From positions 124,001-188,000 of the forward strand of contig CAWJTQ010000016.1 of assembly GCA_963845695.1 (NCBI GenBank): a stretch of DNA of 64,000 bases, given 5' to 3'. Source of the stretch: CAWJTV01 sp963845695 (GTDB taxonomy: Bacteria; Planctomycetota; Planctomycetia; Isosphaerales; Isosphaeraceae). The position numbers were made by a program, and so were the translations under genes. Below are positions 1 through 8,434 of the stretch, piece by piece. The notes beneath the pieces were generated by a model. The model had not been told where the DNA came from, did not search any database, and was given only the letters and a program-made list of their open reading frames with translations. Positions within the stretch are counted from its first letter, which is position 1; each line of letters starts with the position of its first letter.

Positions 1-65
1 TTGACGCGGTCCAGGTGGTGAGTCCCTATCGTCGGGAACGCCTTTCGAGGAGGATCAACCGGGCT

Positions 66-834
66 ATGAATCCCCTTTCACGACGCAATCTGCTGATCCA
101 ATCCGGCGTGCTGGGCGGGGCGCTCGCGGCCGGTTCTCCACCGGCGAGGGCCGTCGCGCCGCAGCCCGACGGGCCGCGAGGTGAAAGGAAACGGCTCAAG
201 GTGATCGTCACCGGGGGGCATCCCGGCGATCCCGAATCTGGCTGCGGAGGCACGGTGGCCCGCTACACAGACCTCGGGCACGAGGTCGTGCTCCTTCTAC
301 CTGAACAAGGGCGAATGGCCGCCGAAGGCCGAAGGCGCCGGCCGCGTCGCGGAGGCCAAGGCGGCCTGCGAGATCCTCAACGCACGCCCCCTGTACGCCG
401 GCCAGTTCAACAGCCAGGCGGTCGTGGACGCGGCCCACTCCGAGGCCTTCCGCAAGATCCTCGAGGCCGAGCAGCCCGACGCCGTCTTCACCCACTGGCC
501 GATCGACAACCACGCCGACCATCGCGCCATCTCGATGCTGGTCTATGACGCCTGGCTGAAGTTGAAGAAGCGATTCGCCCGCTATTACTACAAGGTCTCC
601 AGCGGCGAGGACACCCTCCAGTTCGCCCCGACCCACTACGTCGACATCGCCGAGACCGAGCCGCGGAAGCGCCGGGCCTGCTACGCCCACGCCAGCCAGT
701 CGCCGGACCGTTATTATGCGCTGAAGGAGCAGGTCACCCGGCTGCGCGGGATCGAGAGCGGCCATCGGCAGGCCGAAGCGTACATCCGACACGTCCAGAG
801 CCCCGATTTCACCCTGCCGCTGGCATCTTCCTGA
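66..834 (+). CDS. PIG-L family deacetylase, copy 1 (frameshifted)
   Basis: Zinc-dependent N-deacetylase of the PIG-L/LmbE family, probably exported: residues 5-10 read SRRNLL followed by a hydrophobic stretch, as in a Tat signal. Metal-site motifs are GGHPGDPE near residue 45 and, in the later frame, HWPIDNHADHRAIS. ATG 66 follows GAGGAGG (47-53). The gene is nearly the same as the intact copy at 5758-6525. An extra base at about 291-296 turns the expected EVVLLYLNKGEW into EVVLLLPEQG, and the correct frame resumes to the stop at 834. The motif is HPGD rather than the usual HPDD, so one catalytic aspartate is absent. The substrate is unknown. The break may be a sequence error or a decaying duplicate. 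Confidence 0.8.
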
Positions 835-928
835 TGCGGTTATCGCCGGGGTCTTCAGGTCGCCGAGGGGCTGGTCGAACTTCAAATCGTCGAGGCATGA
901 CCACCGACTTCGCTAAATGGCCTTGTGT

Positions 929-999
929 GATTCCGGGAGGGCGAGCCTCCGTGCGAGCCGGGTTTCTGAGCTCGCCGGGAGGCTCGCCCTCCCGGAATC
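929..999. repeat. Palindromic intergenic repeat (22-bp perfect arms)
   Basis: Positions 929-950 and 978-999 are exact reverse complements (22 bp) around a 27-base loop, built on GGGAGGGCGAGCCTCC. Such hairpins are common between genes in planctomycete genomes. It lies in a gene-free stretch after the first PIG-L copy. It could act as a terminator-like or mRNA-stabilising hairpin, or be a small mobile repeat; the sequence does not decide. Confidence 0.8.
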
Positions 1000-1043
1000 G
1001 TGCAACACGATTTAGAGCGCTGAACGCATGGGTTGCGGACGGC

Positions 1044-1122
1044 CGATACGAGCCCGACGCGCCAGCGAGTGGATGGATCATCGCCGCCGGAATTCACTCG
1101 CTGGCGCGTCGGGCTCGTATCG
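1044..1122. repeat. Palindromic repeat of the SPTRQRV type (28-bp perfect arms)
   Basis: Positions 1044-1071 and 1095-1122 are exact reverse complements (28 bp) with a 23-base loop. Translated, the arms give the spurious SPTRQRV / ARRASEW peptides often mis-annotated as small planctomycete proteins. A perfect 28-bp stem is long for a terminator. It sits 44 bases after the preceding hairpin, so the two form a tandem pair. Confidence 0.85.
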
Positions 1123-1159
1123 ATTGGATGCGGTCCTCGAGTGGTCCGGCCTGGCTTCG

Positions 1160-1280
1160 GACAGATCCCAGATTCGGAGATGGTCATCGTCCCTCGCCGC
1201 TGCGGCGACCTATCGGCCGTCGGGCGAGAAGGCCACGCCGACGTAATCACGGTCGCCGCGATGAGCCCCACCATCTCACT
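1160..1280 (-). pseudogene. WD40-repeat gene remnant
   Basis: Read leftward, the frame gives YVGVAFSPDGR, then a TAG, then VAAAARDDDHLRIWDL: a recognisable WD40 blade (VxxVAFSPDGRxVA...D..hRIWDL) interrupted by a stop, with another TGA just upstream. No complete gene surrounds it. I take it as the leftover of a WD40-repeat protein, commonly kinase-linked in planctomycetes, degraded next to the palindromic repeats. It is a single blade, so the assignment rests on a short match. Confidence 0.5.
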
Positions 1281-1650
1281 TTGGCCGAGAGAAACCCGCG
1301 CGGATCCGTCGACCGTCCTCGACGGGCCGATCCGCCGTTCGTTCCGGGTTGCTCGCGACGGATTCGATCCTCCACGCATCGATTCACCCCACTGGCCGGA
1401 AATCCGAGAAGGAATTTGCCGCCTCAGTACCCGATCGTCCGCTCGATCTCGCACCACTTCCCATGTGGCACGTCCTCCGCATGATTCACGATATATGCAA
1501 CTAATAATATATTTTATTTGATATATTGACGGCGATGCATCTAGTGTACGGTTGCTCCACCTGTTATCCACCTGTTCTCAGGAGCACGGTCCTCGAGCGC
1601 TTCACGCCCGGGTCATGCACGAGCCACACCAGCGTCATGGTGTGCGCAAC
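1281..1650. other. Gene-free stretch with an AT-rich island
   Basis: No convincing gene. Positions about 1486-1535 are strikingly AT-rich for this genome, with runs such as AATATATTTTATTTGATATA. This could be promoter-like or the scar of a foreign insertion. The rest is ordinary GC-rich sequence without recognisable motifs. Confidence 0.4.
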
Positions 1651-2574
1651 TCATTCGTGAAGCGCTCCAGACCCTCGCCCGCCATCACGAACGGCTCGAG
1701 GAGCCGGGCCGGGATGCTCTCCGAGTTTCGTCGCGTGTCGCGGACCCTTCACTCGGCCTCCGGCGACGCTCCTCTCTCTGCTCCGTGCGGAGAGAGGAAA
1801 GACCGGATCCCTGGCCGCCGCCGTGGGGGAAACAGGGCCTGATCGATGCCGCCGAGCCACGCGGGTCGAGAGGAACGCGACGATCGCGCCGGCAATCGCG
1901 CCGAGGGTCGCGGCCGTCGCCCAGACCTCGTCAGGAGTCATGGGCCACGTCGAGAACTGACTGTGGATCAACCATTCCGACCAGAGGATTGTCCGCCCCC
2001 AGAAGATCACCAGGCCGAAGAGGACCGGCCGTACCGGCCCCGATGCGCAGGCCACGAGAAGGCCGAGGGAGATCCCTGTCGTCAATCCCGGGCGGCGGCG
2101 GGCGAAGACGATCAATAGTCCCGCGATCGCCCCCACCACGCTGCCCATTCCCACTCCCAGCGGTGCATAGAACTTCATGATGGCTTCGCCCCAATGGAGG
2201 GCGTCCTGTTGAAGCCGCAGGAAGGACCAGGCATCCATCCGGCTGCGGACAGTCATAGGAGCCACCCACAACGCGAGAACGGCGAGAACGGCGGTCGACA
2301 CTATCGTCAGCACGACGGCCAGCGCGAGTTCCACGGCCCACTTCCTCTTGCCTCCCAGGGCCATCGCGACCGACGCCGCCACAGCGCCGGTGATCGCGAA
2401 AGCGCATCCGAAGCCGATGAGGTCGTTGTAAGAAGGCTGTGTCTCTACGCCTACCGGCGAGAAGAAGTAGCCCATTCCGAGTGCCACCACGACGGACCAG
2501 ACCGAGAGGATCGCCAGCAGTCGGGCCACATGGATGGCGATCGATTCCACAGAAAGGCATCGAGAACTCAGCAT
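1651..2574 (-). CDS. Hypothetical multi-pass membrane protein
   Basis: A 307-residue protein with about six hydrophobic segments: around residues 13-36 (LLAILSVWSVVVALGMGYFF), 50-70, 80-103, 135-160, 170-195 and 220-238. A basic, Arg/Pro-rich tail follows (after about residue 240), which looks low-complexity and may be partly spurious coding. No family is recognised. It starts 11 bases after the stop of the ECF sigma fusion on the same strand, so the two are probably co-transcribed and the protein may be an accessory of that regulator. Function unknown. Confidence 0.6.
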   Translation of the reverse strand: MLSSRCLSVESIAIHVARLLAILSVWSVVVALGMGYFFSPVGVETQPSYNDLIGFGCAFAITGAVAASVAMALGGKRKWAVELALAVVLTIVSTAVLAVLALWVAPMTVRSRMDAWSFLRLQQDALHWGEAIMKFYAPLGVGMGSVVGAIAGLLIVFARRRPGLTTGISLGLLVACASGPVRPVLFGLVIFWGRTILWSEWLIHSQFSTWPMTPDEVWATAATLGAIAGAIVAFLSTRVARRHRSGPVSPTAAARDPVFPLSARSRERSVAGGRVKGPRHATKLGEHPGPAPRAVRDGGRGSGALHE

Positions 2575-2585
2575 CGGATTTCACC

Positions 2586-5519
2586 TCATTGCACGCGCTC
2601 GAATCGAATAGGGACCTCGCCGATGTCGAGCGTCTCGCCGGGCTTGACCGTCAAACGGCGCAGGTCCTTCTCCGGCTTTGCGGTAAATCTCTGCGCCGGA
2701 TGGTTCGGGTCCTGAATCCAGACATTCGCACTCAGTGTAGGGTTGATCTTCAGGATGCGGAATCGGCCCTCACGGTCGGTGACGGCCTCCCGGAAACGGA
2801 AGATTGGGTCGGAGGGACCATAAGACCGGCCGAAGCCGGCGCTGACCTTGGCGCCGCTGAGGGGGAGACCATCCTCATCGATGAGGCGGCCCGTGATGGA
2901 GCCACAGGCGGTGAGCTGGACAACTATCGGCCGGCCTGTCGGATCGGAGGCCGAGACGGTGACCGACCCGGCCAGGCCGAGTCCCTCATGCCGGATCTCG
3001 ACCTGGCGTTTTTCGTCGGGTCGTAATCCGTAAACCTCGAACCGAGGGCCGTCGATGGTCGAGGAGGCGAAGGGGTCCGTCGTCAGTCCCATGGCCGACG
3101 CCCCGGTCACGGGCCGACCATCGGGGCCGACGAGTTCGAGCTTGCGAGAGATGCCGGGCGTCACCTCCAGATCGAGGGTCGCGGACTCGGTCCCCTCGGC
3201 AAACTCGACGAGACGGTAGGCATGGTAGATCGACAAGGGGATGCCGAACTGGGAACCGTCCTCACCACGGATTTGGAGCTTCCCCTTGTCGGCCGCGGCC
3301 AGGCGTGCTCCGAGATACGGGACCGACTTCCCTCGGGCTTTCACGGCGATCATCCCCCCGCCGGGCGGGACGCTAATCCGGAAGGTATGGTCCGTGCCGG
3401 ACGATCGACCGTGGGAGCTCCCCTGGTGGGGATTATTGGGCAACGGGAAGTATACGATGAATTCGCAAGGCACCGCGCGGCCCGTCTGCTTGTCCAGGAC
3501 CCGACCTCGGACCGCCACGGCTCGGGGTAACTCGAAGGGCACGTCGATCGGCGTCAGGCCCGGGGTGTCGGTGACGTCACGGCGAGTGGTTCCGAGATAG
3601 GCAGCGCCTGCCTCGGGCCGGACATCCAAGAAGTAGGACTCGGCCTTGGGTAGACCTTCGAGGCGATAGCGCCCGGCTTCATCGGTCTTGGTCATGACCG
3701 TCGTCCAGGGTCGGCCCATGATCTGACCGGCCACGATGACGCCGGCCACGGGCCGGCCAGTCCCTTTGAGACGAACGATGCCGGTGATCGGCTTGGTAGG
3801 GCCGACGACATGCTCGAACTCGGTCCCGTAGAGCGTCAGGTCCGAGTCCTGATAGAGCATGTCGGGCTTGGAAGACGCTGCCCGGCGCCGGTTGGCATTG
3901 GGGTTCCTGGCCGTCCGGTCCAGAACCGCGACGCGGGCATGTTCCAGGCCGGGGCCCTCGATCCTCAGGACGGCCGCCCGGTCCCGGCCCAGGCCGTTGA
4001 TCGAAAACCGGCCTTCGGCGTCGGTTGTCAGAGCCGCGTCGCGGCTGATCCAGACCGGGCATGGCCATTCGGGACGCTGGATCGTCGGGGTGGTGATCCC
4101 GTCCCAATCCAGCTTACCAGATGCCAGCAAGGCATCCGGATCCACGCCGTCGCGTGTTGTGGCCATCCATTCCACGCGGACGGTGGCGTTGGCAGCGGGG
4201 CGTCCCTGGGTGTCAAGGATGCGCCCGCGGATCGGCAGGTCATCCCGGACCAGTCGCAGCTCGGCGCCGCTCTGCGCGGCCTCGCCGGCCGTGATCCACG
4301 CTGGCCCGTAGCCCGGGGCGACCGCCGCGATCATCGCCGCGTGCCATGGGGGGCCGTCGCCGATGGGCGCATCGCTCCTGGATGGGTCGAGGTCGATCAA
4401 GAACCGGCCGTCCGGCCCGGTCACCGCGGGTTGCTCGACCGCGCGACTCTCTTCGCCGCGGTCGAACCAATGGTTGTGGCGGACGTAAATCTTCGCCGCC
4501 GGGAACGGCTTGCCGTCCGGGTCGAGGACGCGACCCGCAATCGGCACGGGTTTTCGGTCCACTCCCGTCGTCTCGGTGGATTCCCGTTTCGGCTCCGGCT
4601 TGGATGCGATAGTCCTCGGCGACGGGTCTCGCCGCCTCGGCTCGTCGTTCGAATCGAGGGCGAATGTCACGGCCACGATCCCCCCTGCGCCAATGGCCAA
4701 CACGACGGCCGAGGTCCACACGAGCTTCTGGAACATCATCACCTTGAGCACCTCGCGAGTGAGTGAGCCAGCCGCCGCCGAGACCGCCCCGGCGGTGATG
4801 GTGTGGTTGACCAGATCCAGCGCCGCCCGGACCGTCGCCGCTTGCCAGACCGCGGGCACGGCCGCCTGCGCCTCGCGCAAAAACGCGGCTCCCAGCATCG
4901 CGCCGTCGCGTGCCAGACCGCGGCGGGCCAGGCGGCGCTTGAGCCGCGCGCGGCCTTCGACCAGCCGATAGCGCACGCTCCGCTCGCTCCAGTGCAATTG
5001 GCCGGCGGCCTGTACCTGAGTCATGCCTTCCAGGTCGCAGAGGACGATTGCGAGACGGTACTTCTCAGGTAACCGGGCGATCTCCTCGTGGAGCGCCGGC
5101 AGCAATTCATCCGGGGCTGACGGTCCGGACGTTGAGATCACGGCAGCCATTTCTCCCGCCTGCCTTTCCCGTGCGCGCCGACGAGACGCGGCGGCATTGG
5201 CCTGGATCGCGACCCGGTGAGCGACCCGATACAGCCATCCCCCGAGGGCGTCTCGTCCCCGGATCGAGCCGGCCTTTTTCACCAGGACCAGGAACGTGGC
5301 CTGGAAGGCGTCCTCGGCGTCGCGCGGGTCGCGCAAGATGCCGCGGCAGACGCTCAGGACCATCGGCCCGTGCCGCGCCACCAGCGCCTCAAACGCCCCG
5401 GCGTCGCTCTGGGTGAGGAAGCGTTCGAGAAGTTGCGCGTCAGTGAGTCCCGCAACCACTCCCTCGGCGAACAGCCGGTTGATCTGCCGCAGGGCGGCGG
5501 CCAGTGTCTCGATGGCCAT
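2586..5519 (-). CDS. ECF sigma factor fused to TM segment and carboxypeptidase-regulatory-like repeats
   Basis: A 977-residue fusion. Residues about 20-110 carry sigma region 2 (FQATFLVLVKKAGSIRG, LGGWLYRVAHRVA). Residues about 150-200 carry region 4 (LPEKYRLAIVLCDLEG, then the helix-turn-helix WSERSVRYRLVEGRARL). A membrane segment follows (VWTSAVVLAIGAGGIVAVTF, about residues 268-288), then about 680 residues containing at least four CarboxypepD_reg-like beta repeats starting GRVLDPDGKP, GRILDTQGRP, GRVLDKQTGR and GRLIDEDGLP. I chose ATG 5519, preceded by GGAGGA; an in-frame start at 5585 lacks support. The layout predicts a membrane-tethered sigma factor with an extracytoplasmic sensory region. 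No separate anti-sigma gene is adjacent. Large extended ECFs of this kind are known in planctomycetes. Confidence 0.9.
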   Translation of the reverse strand: MAIETLAAALRQINRLFAEGVVAGLTDAQLLERFLTQSDAGAFEALVARHGPMVLSVCRGILRDPRDAEDAFQATFLVLVKKAGSIRGRDALGGWLYRVAHRVAIQANAAASRRRARERQAGEMAAVISTSGPSAPDELLPALHEEIARLPEKYRLAIVLCDLEGMTQVQAAGQLHWSERSVRYRLVEGRARLKRRLARRGLARDGAMLGAAFLREAQAAVPAVWQAATVRAALDLVNHTITAGAVSAAAGSLTREVLKVMMFQKLVWTSAVVLAIGAGGIVAVTFALDSNDEPRRRDPSPRTIASKPEPKRESTETTGVDRKPVPIAGRVLDPDGKPFPAAKIYVRHNHWFDRGEESRAVEQPAVTGPDGRFLIDLDPSRSDAPIGDGPPWHAAMIAAVAPGYGPAWITAGEAAQSGAELRLVRDDLPIRGRILDTQGRPAANATVRVEWMATTRDGVDPDALLASGKLDWDGITTPTIQRPEWPCPVWISRDAALTTDAEGRFSINGLGRDRAAVLRIEGPGLEHARVAVLDRTARNPNANRRRAASSKPDMLYQDSDLTLYGTEFEHVVGPTKPITGIVRLKGTGRPVAGVIVAGQIMGRPWTTVMTKTDEAGRYRLEGLPKAESYFLDVRPEAGAAYLGTTRRDVTDTPGLTPIDVPFELPRAVAVRGRVLDKQTGRAVPCEFIVYFPLPNNPHQGSSHGRSSGTDHTFRISVPPGGGMIAVKARGKSVPYLGARLAAADKGKLQIRGEDGSQFGIPLSIYHAYRLVEFAEGTESATLDLEVTPGISRKLELVGPDGRPVTGASAMGLTTDPFASSTIDGPRFEVYGLRPDEKRQVEIRHEGLGLAGSVTVSASDPTGRPIVVQLTACGSITGRLIDEDGLPLSGAKVSAGFGRSYGPSDPIFRFREAVTDREGRFRILKINPTLSANVWIQDPNHPAQRFTAKPEKDLRRLTVKPGETLDIGEVPIRFERVQ

Positions 5520-5757
5520 GTGTCGGAGTCCTCCTCGAGCCGATGTTTTACCATGATTGAGAGTTCGACGCGTGCGGACCGGCAAGGTTTTTCTTCAGGA
5601 GCTGGCTGATTTGAAGGAATCGGTGGTACCATCGCCGTAGGGTCCTCGGGGAGCACCAAAGCGGCCCCTCGTCCACGAGCCCCTGGCATTCGCAGCCTCG
5701 GTCCAGTGCGCCCAGAGCACCTGACTGGGCTTCCTTCGTAGAGGAGCATCCAGGCCA

Positions 5758-6525
5758 ATGGAACCCCTTTCCCGACGCAATCTCCTGATTCAATCCGGCG
5801 TTCTGGCAGGGACGCTCGCGGCTGAATCTCCTCCGGCGAAGGGCGTTGAGCCGCAGGCCGACGGGCCGCGTGCGCAAGGGAAGCGGCTCAAGGTGATCGT
5901 CACCGGCGGGCACCCCGGCGATCCCGAATATGGCTGCGGGGGCACGGTGGCTCGCTACACGGACCTCGGGCATGAGGTCGTCCTCCTCTACTTGAACAAG
6001 GGCGAGTGGCCGCCGAAGGCCGAAGGCGCGAGCCGCGTCGCGGAGGCCAAGGCGGCCTGTGAGATCCTCAAGGCACGCCCCCTGTACGCGGGGCAGATCA
6101 ACAGCCAGGCGGTCGTGGACGTGGATCACTACGCCAGCTTCAGGAAGATCCTGGAGGCCGAGCAGCCTGACGCCGTCTTCACCCACTGGCCGATCGATAA
6201 CCATGCCGATCATCGCGCCATCTCGATGCTGGTCTACGATGCCTGGCTGCGGTTGAAGAAGCGGTTCGCCCTCTATTACTACGAGGTCTCCAGCGGCGAG
6301 GACACCGTCCAGTTCGCTCCGACCCACTATGTCGACATCACGGCAACCGAGCCGCGAAAGCGCCGGGCGTGCTACGCGCACGCCAGCCAGTCGCCCGACC
6401 GGTATTACGCGCTCCAGGAACAGGTCACGCGGTTGCGCGGGATCGAGAGCGGTCATCGACAGGCCGAAGCCTACATCCGACATGTCCAGAGTCCCGACTT
6501 TGGCCTGCCACTGGCATCTTCATGA
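5758..6525 (+). CDS. PIG-L family deacetylase, copy 2 (intact)
   Basis: A 255-residue intact paralogue of the gene at 66-834. It has a Tat-like N-terminus (SRRNLLIQSGVLAG), then VIVTGGHPGDPEYGCGGT (the metal-binding loop), EVVLLYLNKGEW, and HWPIDNHADHRAIS, which supplies the third zinc histidine. PIG-L enzymes remove N-acetyl or similar groups from sugar conjugates. Here HPGD replaces HPDD, so the zinc ligands remain but the usual general-base aspartate is glycine. It sits downstream of, and divergent from, the ECF fusion. The true substrate cannot be told. Confidence 0.88.
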   Translation: MEPLSRRNLLIQSGVLAGTLAAESPPAKGVEPQADGPRAQGKRLKVIVTGGHPGDPEYGCGGTVARYTDLGHEVVLLYLNKGEWPPKAEGASRVAEAKAACEILKARPLYAGQINSQAVVDVDHYASFRKILEAEQPDAVFTHWPIDNHADHRAISMLVYDAWLRLKKRFALYYYEVSSGEDTVQFAPTHYVDITATEPRKRRACYAHASQSPDRYYALQEQVTRLRGIESGHRQAEAYIRHVQSPDFGLPLASS

Positions 6526-6627
6526 GGTGGCCGCTCGCTCCCGATGTCGTATCCGGCGAATGACGCTATACTGAAGGAGTCCCGAGGCCAGGTCGTTGGA
6601 GCTGGACACCATCGGATCGGAGTGAAG

Positions 6628-7590
6628 ATGGCATTGGAGCGCGCTGGTCACCGGATTCTACTCATCGGTACCCGTGGCAGCCGTCTGGCCCGCTGGCAGG
6701 CCGATTGGGTGGCCGCGCGGCTGCGATCGCTGCATCCAGGCCTGGACGTCGCATTGATCGAGATCAAGACGCAGGGGGACCGTGACCGCAACTCGCCACT
6801 GGCCGCTATCGGCGGGGTCGGGTTGTTCACCAAAGAGATCCAGCGGGCAGTCCTGGACGGGTCGGTCAACGTGGCCGTCCACAGCCTCAAGGATCTGCCG
6901 ACGCAGGGGCCGGCCGAGCTAATCTTGGCTGCGGTGCCGACGCGCGAAGACGTGGCTGACGCCCTGATCGCGCCGCACCACAAGCGACTTGATGCCTTGC
7001 CCGCAGGGGCGCGGGTCGGCACCGGCTCGCCGAGGCGCCGGGCACAGCTACTGTTCCGGCGGCCGGACCTGGATGTCGTGATGCTCCGGGGCAATGTCGA
7101 GACCCGTCTGAACCAGGCCCTCGAGGGCCGGCTCGATGCCGTGGTGCTCGCCTGGGCCGGGTTGAACCGGCTGGGACTGGAAACCCACGTGACCCAACGG
7201 CTCGCGCCGCCGGATTTTCTGCCGGCGGTCGGGCAGGGGGCGCTCGGCATCGAGTGCCGTCGCGATGATCTGGAGGTCGGGGAACGACTCGCAACGCTCG
7301 ACGACCCGGCCAGTCACCGTGCCGTGCGGGCCGAGCGGGCTGTCCTGGCTGAACTGGAGGGAGGCTGCATCCTTCCGATGGGCGCCTGGGCCAGGGATGT
7401 CGAGGGCGATCCTGACAAGCCACACGAACCCGACATGGCGATCGACGCCGCGGTGTTCGACTCCGACGGTCACGATCGCATCGCCGTGTCCCTGCGCGGT
7501 CCGCGCAATCATCCTGACAGTCTGGGGCAAGTAGCGGCCCAGTCGCTCCGCGAACAGGGCGCCGAGCCGCTCTTGAAAAGACGATCGTAG
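6628..7590 (+). CDS. hemC: Hydroxymethylbilane synthase (porphobilinogen deaminase)
   Basis: Joins four porphobilinogens into hydroxymethylbilane in tetrapyrrole synthesis, in the cytoplasm. At 320 residues it matches the family. The N-terminus reads LLIGTRGSRLARWQADWV. VHSLKDLPTQ, RRRAQLLFRRPDLDVVMLRG and VGQGALGIECR are conserved. The cysteine that carries the dipyrromethane cofactor is in LEGGCILPMG (about residue 250). The start at ATG 6628 fits the family better than the in-frame 6544. No other haem gene lies beside it. Confidence 0.95.
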   Translation: MALERAGHRILLIGTRGSRLARWQADWVAARLRSLHPGLDVALIEIKTQGDRDRNSPLAAIGGVGLFTKEIQRAVLDGSVNVAVHSLKDLPTQGPAELILAAVPTREDVADALIAPHHKRLDALPAGARVGTGSPRRRAQLLFRRPDLDVVMLRGNVETRLNQALEGRLDAVVLAWAGLNRLGLETHVTQRLAPPDFLPAVGQGALGIECRRDDLEVGERLATLDDPASHRAVRAERAVLAELEGGCILPMGAWARDVEGDPDKPHEPDMAIDAAVFDSDGHDRIAVSLRGPRNHPDSLGQVAAQSLREQGAEPLLKRRS

Positions 7591-7625
7591 ATTTTCAGGC
7601 GAGCACCGCTTCAGCGATACTCCGC

Positions 7626-8237
7626 TCATCGCGAGGGATCGAGTGGGACGTTCCAGTAAGCGTCGCTAAGGAAACGGGACCAGCTTGCGATCCGGATTCC
7701 GGTCGTGTCGTAGAGGGGTTTCCACGAGGGCCGCACCGGTGCGCGACGGAGTTTCATCCCTGCCTGCTCGGGAGTCCGATTGGCCTTCTTCGCGTTACAG
7801 GCGACGCAAGCCAGCACACAATTCTCCCACGTCGTCTGGCCTCCTTGGGATCGGGGAGTCACATGGTCGATCGTCAGCTCCTCGGTCCCGGGCTGACAAC
7901 TGCAATACTGGCAGGTGGAATGGTCGCGCTTGAACAGGTTTCGTCGGCTGAAGGTTACGGTCTGGTGGCGAGCCTTATCGTGCCGGGTCAGAGCCAGCAC
8001 CTCCGGCACGCGCAGGTGGAACCGAACGGTCCGGATGAAAGGCTCTCCCTCGCGCGGGGCGAGCTTGGCCCAATCCGACCACGTGTAAAGCTGGAAGTCG
8101 TCCGGGTCGATCACGCATGCGGCCTGGTTCCACAGCATGATCAACGCGCGCGTCACGGACGTGACATGCACCGGCTGCCAGTGCCGGTTCAAGACGAGAG
8201 TCGGTCGTTGCAGCACACAGCCACTCATGGGTTGCAA
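7626..8237 (-). CDS. HNH endonuclease family protein
   Basis: A 203-residue protein with a C-terminal HNH domain: zinc-binding CQYC at about residues 111-114, ELTIDHVTPRSQGG (the DH of the motif), then ENCVLACVACNAKKANRTP with the second Cys pair and the terminal Asn. The N-terminal half (PTLVLNRHWQPVHV) is typical of stand-alone bacterial HNH proteins. The family is widespread and its role is usually unassigned (repair, restriction or housekeeping). It converges on hemC with a 35-base gap. Confidence 0.88.
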   Translation of the reverse strand: MQPMSGCVLQRPTLVLNRHWQPVHVTSVTRALIMLWNQAACVIDPDDFQLYTWSDWAKLAPREGEPFIRTVRFHLRVPEVLALTRHDKARHQTVTFSRRNLFKRDHSTCQYCSCQPGTEELTIDHVTPRSQGGQTTWENCVLACVACNAKKANRTPEQAGMKLRRAPVRPSWKPLYDTTGIRIASWSRFLSDAYWNVPLDPSR

Positions 8238-8434
8238 CCTCGCGGCTCGGTCGGGTAAGGGTCCCGTTACTCGCTCCCTGGCCAGGGAGGATCAGAGCTC
8301 GATGGCACCCTATCTTACCCGATCGCCGTCGCATGGTGCCAGGTGGGACCTGAAGTTGTTAGATTGGGTCTCTCGACCGTGGTGTGAGTGATCCCTGGGG
8401 CGGATCGAATCATCCTGGAGGATGGGGAGCGACG

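Noticed and set aside
882..1571. A 229-residue minus-strand open frame over the palindromic repeats
   Set aside because: It is made of the repeat translation (SPTRQRV-type) and out-of-frame WD40 debris, with no conserved protein.
5520..5757. Possible transposase remnant between the ECF fusion and PIG-L copy 2
   Set aside because: Short open frames show no DDE or IS-family motif and no terminal inverted repeats were found.
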